This document shows, piece by piece, positions 32,124-37,103 of a DNA stretch of 37,103 bases. A program made the position numbers and the translations under genes. The DNA lies in the NCBI GenBank assembly GCA_910588025.1, contig CAJUQG010000011.1, positions 1 to 37,103 on the forward strand. The letters run 5' to 3'. The DNA comes from an uncultured Bacilli bacterium (GTDB lineage Bacteria > Bacillota_I > Bacilli_A > RF39 > UBA660). The first letter of the stretch is position 1. Every line of letters begins with the position of its first letter. Below the pieces are notes generated by a model, which did not search any database, was not told the origin of the DNA, and worked only from the letters and a program-made list of their open reading frames with translations.

Positions 32124-33200
32124 ATGAAAAAAGAAAAAATGACATCTCTATTCTTCTATATTCCTTTACTTATGATTATGACCATAAGTCTTTTGGTAAT
32201 GCTCCATGCCAAAAATATATCACCTCTTTATCAAAACAATGCCCTTAAGCAAAGCATTTTCTTTGCAATAGGATTATTCTTATTACTACTAAAAGATAAA
32301 TTACCTTTAAAAAAAATCTTTGCTTGGAGTTTTCTAGCATATCTTTTTAATTGTTTCTTACTTATCTTAGTTTTATTAATAGGTAGTTCCACCAAAGGAG
32401 CAAAAGCTTGGTTTCATTTAGGATTCTTTAGTTTCCAACCTAGTGAATTAATGAAATTAACCCTTTGCTTATATCTTTCTTATCTTACAGAAAAACAATC
32501 TTTTACAAAGAAAAAAGATGAAATAAAATATCTCTTCAAAGTTTTTATAGTTGTGCTAATTCCATCTATTCTCGTTTTTCTAGAACCAGATACTGGAGCG
32601 ATTCTTTTCTACTTATTGATAGCTTTAGCCATTATTTTATCTTCCAAATGTTCTAAAAAATGGATCATATTCATTTTCACAATGGTCTCTATTTTAACTG
32701 CTCTATTCTTTTATGCTTATTTCTATCATCAAGATATTTTAATAAAAATAATTGGTACATCCTTCTTCTACCGAGTAGATCGATTATTAAACTTTCAAAA
32801 AGGACTACAAATTGAAAATGCCTTAATTGCTCTTGGATCTGCACCATTTTTTGATTTAAAACTATATCAAACGGGCATTTATATTCCAGAAGCTCCCACC
32901 GATTTTGCCTTTGCCTTAACCGCTAATGTTTTTGGATTAATAGGAAATATTATTCTGCTTATTTGTTATTTTTTAATAGACTGTTATTTAATCAAAATTT
33001 GGAAAAACACAAAAAAAGAACAAATGAAATATTTTTGTTCTAGTTTCTTATTAATGTTTATAAGTAATCAAATCTATAATATTGCTATGAATATTGGTAT
33101 CGTCCCTATCATGGGAATTCCTCTTCCTTTATTAAGTTATGGAGGTTCCACCACTATGGTTTATTTTTTATTCTTAATGATAATTTTAAAGAAAAATTAA
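32124..33200 (+). CDS. SEDS-family glycosyltransferase (FtsW/RodA/SpoVE type)
   Basis: 358-aa polytopic membrane protein of about ten helices. It shows SEDS signatures: KGAKAWFHLGFFSFQPSELM in the first extracellular loop, LEPDTGAIL (the family's QPDLG-type loop with the key Asp) and PIMGIPLPLLSYGGST near the C-terminus. It would polymerise lipid II into glycan strands together with a class B PBP, which is not in this window. Subtype cannot be decided; the spore-related neighbourhood makes a SpoVE-like role possible. The start is uncertain: the ATG at 32124 has no good ribosome site, and an in-frame TTG at 32106 has none either. Confidence 0.88.
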   Translation: MKKEKMTSLFFYIPLLMIMTISLLVMLHAKNISPLYQNNALKQSIFFAIGLFLLLLKDKLPLKKIFAWSFLAYLFNCFLLILVLLIGSSTKGAKAWFHLGFFSFQPSELMKLTLCLYLSYLTEKQSFTKKKDEIKYLFKVFIVVLIPSILVFLEPDTGAILFYLLIALAIILSSKCSKKWIIFIFTMVSILTALFFYAYFYHQDILIKIIGTSFFYRVDRLLNFQKGLQIENALIALGSAPFFDLKLYQTGIYIPEAPTDFAFALTANVFGLIGNIILLICYFLIDCYLIKIWKNTKKEQMKYFCSSFLLMFISNQIYNIAMNIGIVPIMGIPLPLLSYGGSTTMVYFLFLMIILKKN

Positions 33201-33208
33201 ACATACTA

Positions 33209-34171
33209 TTACATTTTTAATTCCAAACGAGCACCTTGTTCTTGGGGTAATTCAAAATCAAAACCAAAATAACCTCTAGCCATAGGATCATTGAACCCTT
33301 GTCTTTGATAACGTTCTTCCGAATCTAACGACCCAAAATAACGATTTCCTCCTGTAACATATGCAATTCTTCCTTCTTTTTTACTTCCCCAACTACGAAA
33401 TGAAGTATGATCATGCATCGGTAAAGCAGCACCCATATACAAACAATCTAAAAAGGCTTGAAATCCAATTCTATCATATTTTCCATAATAACGTGCAGCA
33501 CGTCCATTACTAACAACAACAAATTGTCCTTTTTTATGAGCTTGAGCATAAATAGTATTTCCACAATATTTCCATTCTTTACTAATAACACGATTAGAAA
33601 TAACGGTTGTTACTCCATAAGCATCTACATAATTATTTCCATCATTACAAGACTCTGCAAGTACAACAGCTCCTGTTTTATATAATTGATCTAAATTTAT
33701 GTTATATTTCGCTAAAATATAGTTAATTTTAACATCATTTGATACTTTAGCTAAATCATATAAAATGGTTATTATTTGCTCCTGATTTAATGGATTTCCA
33801 CTATTTAAACTTTCTTTACCTACAGCTTTAACAAAAGATAGAAAATCTACTTCACTCATTTGATAATAAGAAAGAACCTCTTGATATTTTGCTTCCATAT
33901 CAATGTTTTGTTCTATCTTTTCTTCATTGCTTGTCATTTCCTCTTCTAAAACACAAACACCTGGACCACTTAAAGAAGAATCTTCCTCTGTGAAAGAAAC
34001 CATTTTAGCATTACTTGGTGTACTTATGTTTTCATAAGAAGTTTCTAACCCATCTTTCATATCTTGTGCATAACTTGCAAAAACACAAGGTTTTACAAAA
34101 GAAAATTGACTAACCATTGCCAAATATAATAATTGTTTTTTTAATTGTAATAATCTTTTTTTATTATTCAT
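33209..34171 (-). CDS. SleB-like cell-wall hydrolase (Hydrolase_2 family)
   Basis: 320-aa secreted protein. Signal-like N-terminus (about 1-34, ending VFAS), a polar acidic stretch (40-100), a helical region (100-160), then a SleB/CwlJ-type domain from about 160. Glu173 in VVLAESCND sits where the family's catalytic Glu lies. The VTTVISNRV segment (187-195) and KKGQF (213-217) match the family's valine-asparagine-arginine and QF motifs. The domain may act as a lytic transglycosylase on cortex or wall. GGGGTGA precedes the ATG at 34171; the ATG at 34192 is less well placed. It lacks the usual N-terminal peptidoglycan-binding domain of SleB. Confidence 0.75.
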   Translation of the reverse strand: MNNKKRLLQLKKQLLYLAMVSQFSFVKPCVFASYAQDMKDGLETSYENISTPSNAKMVSFTEEDSSLSGPGVCVLEEEMTSNEEKIEQNIDMEAKYQEVLSYYQMSEVDFLSFVKAVGKESLNSGNPLNQEQIITILYDLAKVSNDVKINYILAKYNINLDQLYKTGAVVLAESCNDGNNYVDAYGVTTVISNRVISKEWKYCGNTIYAQAHKKGQFVVVSNGRAARYYGKYDRIGFQAFLDCLYMGAALPMHDHTSFRSWGSKKEGRIAYVTGGNRYFGSLDSEERYQRQGFNDPMARGYFGFDFELPQEQGARLELKM

Positions 34172-34193
34172 ATTTTCACCCCAAAACATCAAT

Positions 34194-34222
34194 AATTTAC
34201 TTTATAAAAGAAGAAAAGTCAA
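34194..34222 (-). promoter_or_regulatory. Promoter of the SleB-like gene
   Basis: Minus strand TTGACT, 17-base spacer, TAAATT, in the gap after the terminator of the upstream small gene. Confidence 0.55.
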
Positions 34223-34246
34223 CAAAAAAAGAAGATTTCTCTTCTT
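34223..34246 (-). terminator. Terminator of the Pro/Tyr-rich gene
   Basis: Minus-strand 7-bp stem AAGAAGA / TCTTCTT with a GAAA loop followed by a run of T, starting at the stop codon of the 34245-34496 gene. Confidence 0.85.
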
Positions 34247-34496
34247 ATTGAAATGAATTATAGCTATAAGACATATTAGTATATGGTCTTGGATAAGGTG
34301 GGTATGGTGGATACATTGGTGGATATGGTGGGTAAGGCATCGGTGCAACATTGTAAATTGGTCTTGGTCTTGTAAGTCCAACTGCTGCTCCCCCAATTAA
34401 AGCACCACCTAAAAATGGAAATAGAAATTGACGATCGCCATTTGAATTATTTAAAAAAACTGGATTATTCGGAACTTTACCTGGATAATTAACCAT
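34245..34496 (-). CDS. Small Pro/Tyr-rich protein
   Basis: 83-aa protein: short polar start (MVNYPGKVPNNPVFLNN), a Gly-rich hydrophobic stretch (FPFLGGALIGGAAVGL, about 28-43), then a Pro-Tyr tail with PYPPYPP repeats. Such compositions occur in coat and envelope-associated small proteins of Bacillota, but I recognise no family. AAAGGAG 8 bases upstream supports the ATG at 34496 over the ATG at 34517. It has its own promoter and terminator, so it is a monocistronic gene, which suggests a structural protein. A spore-layer role is inferred only from the neighbourhood. Confidence 0.7.
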   Translation of the reverse strand: MVNYPGKVPNNPVFLNNSNGDRQFLFPFLGGALIGGAAVGLTRPRPIYNVAPMPYPPYPPMYPPYPPYPRPYTNMSYSYNSFQ

Positions 34497-34569
34497 AAAA
34501 ATAACTCCTTTCACCATAAGATATGTAAAATAAGATAAATTGACTAGGCTTTTTCTTCATAAAAAAAAG

Positions 34570-34599
34570 ATTGTACTATTAAATATAATTTGTTACAAT
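34570..34599. promoter_or_regulatory. Face-to-face overlapping promoters
   Basis: One 30-bp segment reads as a promoter in both directions. On the plus strand it is TTGTAC, 17 bases, TACAAT with an extended TG, driving the cadherin-like gene. On the minus strand it is TTGTAA, 17 bases, TACAAT, driving the Pro/Tyr-rich gene. The -35 of each overlaps the -10 of the other. Confidence 0.65.
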
Positions 34600-34632
34600 A
34601 ATCCCAATTTTTAAAAAGCGAGGGGATTTTAT

Positions 34633-36084
34633 ATGAAAAAAAGAATCATTTTTTTAATATTTATTAGCTTATTTCTTACAATGAAAAATGTAAGCGCTGG
34701 AACATTATCATGGAAAAATGCCACCCAATTATCTTCCAATACCTTTGAATTTTATTTAGAAGCTAGCGATTTAAATTTGAATTATGTTAGTGGAATCTGG
34801 GAAATTGAAAATGGTAAAATCATTGATATAACGATGAACGATGGTTGGATTAATAAAACAGGAAACAACAATACTTTTTATTATGTCCACGATGGTATAA
34901 AATCGGGAAACTATAAAATAGCAACCATAAAAATAGAATTAGTAGCTGATGGTAAAACTAAAATAAATCAAATAGATATGGGAAGCAATAAATGCTTAAA
35001 AGATTCTTATGCTAATTATTTTAGTCCTTCTGGAACGATTATTAACGAACAAGACTATAAAAAAGTATGTCTAAGTAATGATGCTTCTTTAAAAAATTTA
35101 ATTCTAAGTGATGGTACTTTATCACCAAGCTTTCAAAGTAATATTACCAATTATACAACTACCGTTTCTTATCAAGTAAATCAATTAAGATATACTCCTA
35201 TTTTAAATAACCAAAAAGCGAAAATTATTTCCAAAAACAGTTGTGATTTACAGGTTGGTAGTAATCAATGCGAGATTTTAATTGAAGCTGAAAATGGAGA
35301 TAGAAAAACTTATACCATAACTGTATTAAGAGAAAATGAAACAGCAAATCCTTCACTTTCAAATGATGCTTCCTTAAAAAGTCTTATAATTCATGACGGG
35401 ATTTTATTTCCTAATTTTGAACCTTCAAACGAAACTTACTCTACTATCGTCGGTTTCGATATCGAATCTCTTACTTGGAATGCCACACCGAATCATGAAA
35501 AAGCGAAAATTATTTCTGAAAATCATTGCTCTTTAGTAGTTGGTGAAAATGTTTGCAAAATCATTGTTGAAGCAGAAGATAAATCACAAAAAACATATAT
35601 GATATATGTAACAAGAGAATCAGAAAAGACAAATGAAACAATTAATAACGATACCTCCATTCGTGACTTAACAATAGAAAATGGCATATTAACAGAAGAG
35701 TTTGATCCAAAACAAAAAGAATACACTATTGAAATTGATGAAAGTGTTAAAACAATCACGCTAAAATATACAATGAATGCCAACAATATTTCTTATACTA
35801 TACCAGTCGTAATTGATAAAAATAATTTAAGCTACGATTTAGTTATTACTTCTTTAAATAATCAACATAAAAATCAATATCATTTTAATTTCGTAGTCAA
35901 ACAAAAAGAAGAAAACAATCCACCAAGTGATTCAGAGCCAAATCCCCCAATTAACAATGAGGATGAAATTGATAATCCACAAACAGGTATTTTACTAAAC
36001 AAAAAAACAATATTATCTTTATTATTACTTTTAATTATTGCAAGTATCTGCTTAAAAAAGAAAAATATTATAAATAAGATATAA
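34633..36084 (+). CDS. Wall-anchored surface protein with cadherin-like repeats
   Basis: 483-aa protein: signal peptide (about 1-22), an N-terminal beta domain (24-135) that resembles a cohesin-like fold by eye, then three cadherin-like beta-sandwich repeats (about 148-233, 243-328, 338-423). Repeats one and two both begin LSNDASLK and share AKIIS, VGxNxC and TYxIxVxRE. A Pro/Glu/Asn linker leads to NPQTG (448-452), a hydrophobic helix and a basic tail (KKKNIINKI), the layout of a sortase substrate with a non-LPXTG motif. It would be linked to the wall by a sortase not seen here. GAGGGG precedes the start. Likely an adhesin or structural surface protein. Confidence 0.82.
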   Translation: MKKRIIFLIFISLFLTMKNVSAGTLSWKNATQLSSNTFEFYLEASDLNLNYVSGIWEIENGKIIDITMNDGWINKTGNNNTFYYVHDGIKSGNYKIATIKIELVADGKTKINQIDMGSNKCLKDSYANYFSPSGTIINEQDYKKVCLSNDASLKNLILSDGTLSPSFQSNITNYTTTVSYQVNQLRYTPILNNQKAKIISKNSCDLQVGSNQCEILIEAENGDRKTYTITVLRENETANPSLSNDASLKSLIIHDGILFPNFEPSNETYSTIVGFDIESLTWNATPNHEKAKIISENHCSLVVGENVCKIIVEAEDKSQKTYMIYVTRESEKTNETINNDTSIRDLTIENGILTEEFDPKQKEYTIEIDESVKTITLKYTMNANNISYTIPVVIDKNNLSYDLVITSLNNQHKNQYHFNFVVKQKEENNPPSDSEPNPPINNEDEIDNPQTGILLNKKTILSLLLLLIIASICLKKKNIINKI

Positions 36085-36086
36085 AG

Positions 36087-36123
36087 AAAAAACTTCTAAA
36101 TATAATTAACTTAGAAGTTTTTT
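36087..36123. terminator. Bidirectional terminator
   Basis: Perfect 13-bp stem AAAAAACTTCTAA / TTAGAAGTTTTTT with an 11-base loop, giving T-runs in both directions. It ends the cadherin-like gene (plus) and overlaps the stop of the minus-strand gene at 36122. Confidence 0.9.
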
Positions 36124-37103
36124 ATATACTTAAAACAATTCGAAAACCACCACGAACCTCAGAATATCCATTTGCTTTATCAAAACTAAATATTCCCGCT
36201 CCTAATCCACGTGAAAATTGCCAACTACGAATAGTCCATGGAGATCCTAAATTAGTAAACCAAGATTCATCGTCATACCATGAACCAATCTGTCTTTGAT
36301 TTTTTTCATAAATTGCCGTAGCAAAAGGTCCCATTTCTCCTGTGGCATCTCCTAAAATTCTTCTTTGATAATTTTCATCAGAATTTGAAGATTCATAAGC
36401 ATCATAATATCTTGTATCACTCGGAAAAGTAACTCCTGTAGTAAGTTCAGTTAAACCAGAATTATCACTATCACAAGTTGGACAACCGAACGTCCCATTA
36501 AATCCAGAATTTTTAATACTATTTCTTCCACTCATGGGCTTGCCATTTTGATCTATTATAATTCCCATGACATATTCATAAGCTCCACCACTCATGTCAT
36601 ATACTCCACTTATATTTCCCGTTGTACTTGCTAAATATCCAACAGAAGTATTATAGGCCTTCGTAACACTTGACTCTGTTCCATACTGATTACAAGCATC
36701 ATTTGTACCTACATCTCCACAAGTAGGTTCTTTCACAGATGCATATCCAGTTACATAATTACTATTATTATTAATTCTTACACTAACTTGACTACCATAT
36801 TTACTATGTTGCAAAAACGCTACTGCTCCCCATTCCGTATTCTTCATCATATGTGAATTATAATCTCTTCGATAATCATAACTGGTATAGAATGCATTCG
36901 CAACTTGAATACTTCGCCATGAATTTACATTCGGTTTGATTTGAACACTTCCAGGTTCATTGACATTTTTTTGAGAACTTGCTGTATCTGTACTTCCCTT
37001 ATATCCTGTCTCAAACTTTCCTACCCACATACCATTTGTATTAAAACTAGTAAACGCAGGATGTGTTAGAAAACTACCAACAGTACTACCATTACTTGCA
37101 CTA
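36122..37103 (-). CDS. C-type-lectin/FGE-like surface protein, 5' part outside window
   Basis: At least 327 residues, open to the window edge, so the true start lies beyond 37103; the ATG at 37030 is internal because reading is unbroken upstream (THPAFTSFNTNG then MWVGKFE). The motifs are those of a formylglycine-generating-enzyme/C-type-lectin fold: HPAF then GMWVGKFE, MMKNTEWGAVAFLQHSKYG, GVYDMSGGAYEYVMG, GSPWTIRSWQ and a C-terminal GGFRIVLSI. In gut Bacillota such domains are often carried by exported or pilin-like proteins, so an N-terminal anchor may lie outside. No copper/cysteine FGE active site is evident, so a binding role is more likely than catalysis. A ligand cannot be told from the sequence. 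Confidence 0.75.
   Translation of the reverse strand, partial: SASNGSTVGSFLTHPAFTSFNTNGMWVGKFETGYKGSTDTASSQKNVNEPGSVQIKPNVNSWRSIQVANAFYTSYDYRRDYNSHMMKNTEWGAVAFLQHSKYGSQVSVRINNNSNYVTGYASVKEPTCGDVGTNDACNQYGTESSVTKAYNTSVGYLASTTGNISGVYDMSGGAYEYVMGIIIDQNGKPMSGRNSIKNSGFNGTFGCPTCDSDNSGLTELTTGVTFPSDTRYYDAYESSNSDENYQRRILGDATGEMGPFATAIYEKNQRQIGSWYDDESWFTNLGSPWTIRSWQFSRGLGAGIFSFDKANGYSEVRGGFRIVLSI

Noticed and set aside
34202..34396. His/Gln-rich reading frame on the minus strand
   Set aside because: It is an out-of-frame shadow of the Pro/Tyr-rich gene, produced by its repeats, and lacks a ribosome site.
34517..34525. SigK-like -10 (CATATCTTA) upstream of the Pro/Tyr-rich gene
   Set aside because: It lies too close to the ribosome site, lacks the -35 AC, and a better sigma-A promoter is present at 34570-34599.

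Overview
The window is AT-rich, densely coded bacterial DNA. It has short leaders, strong AGGAGG/GGTGA-type ribosome binding sites, ATGA gene overlaps, U-tract terminators and TTGAxA/TATAAT promoters. This points to a low-GC Bacillota (Firmicutes). A CotY/CotZ-like spore-coat protein, a SleB-like cell-wall hydrolase and a sortase-type surface protein support a Gram-positive, probably spore-forming, gut-type lineage; I cannot name the genus. I see no tRNA, rRNA, CRISPR array, integrase, transposase or relaxase.

Region 1 (441-28722, all minus strand, transcribed right to left) is one 28 kb block for a large envelope-spanning machine that mixes two systems normally found apart. The upstream half encodes Tad/Flp-pilus-type parts: a CpaB-like SAF protein, a CpaF/TadA ATPase, TadB- and TadC-like platform proteins, two small Flp-like pilins, two TadE/F-like pseudopilins and a TadZ/CpaE-like protein. 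The downstream half encodes type IV secretion (T4SS) parts: VirB2-like pilin modules, a VirB6-like channel protein, a PrgI/VirB3-like protein, VirB4 split into two genes, a SpoIID-plus-NlpC/P60 wall hydrolase and a VirD4/TraG coupling ATPase.

The most striking part is six consecutive genes (11223-16929) whose products end in the same two-helix VirB2-like module. One is nearly bare. Five carry signal peptides and extra N-terminal regions, including a zinc amidase. The block begins with a 1141-residue cysteine-rich secreted protein and a membrane-anchored secreted protein. It is cut into sub-units by internal terminators and promoters. The two best candidates for major subunits, an 80-aa Flp-like pilin and a 139-aa VirB2-like pilin, each have their own strong promoter.

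Region 2 (28733-30820, plus strand) diverges from the machine: a membrane-anchored thioredoxin-like protein (possibly oxidising the many cysteines of the machine), a CPBP membrane protease and a membrane-anchored metallophosphoesterase with altered metal-site motifs. Region 3 (30842-34632) holds a CotY/CotZ-like coat protein, an orphan membrane-anchored PTS EIIB domain, a small unknown protein, a SEDS (FtsW/RodA/SpoVE) protein, a SleB-like hydrolase and a Pro/Tyr-rich small protein. Region 4 (34633-37103) holds a surface protein with three cadherin-like repeats and an NPQTG anchor, then a C-type-lectin/FGE-like protein that runs off the window.

My working model is a fixed chromosomal Tad-T4SS hybrid, used for adhesion, contact-dependent secretion or DNA/protein transfer. 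Its VirB2-type pilins have diversified into ectodomain-bearing variants. This is inference from domain content and gene order.
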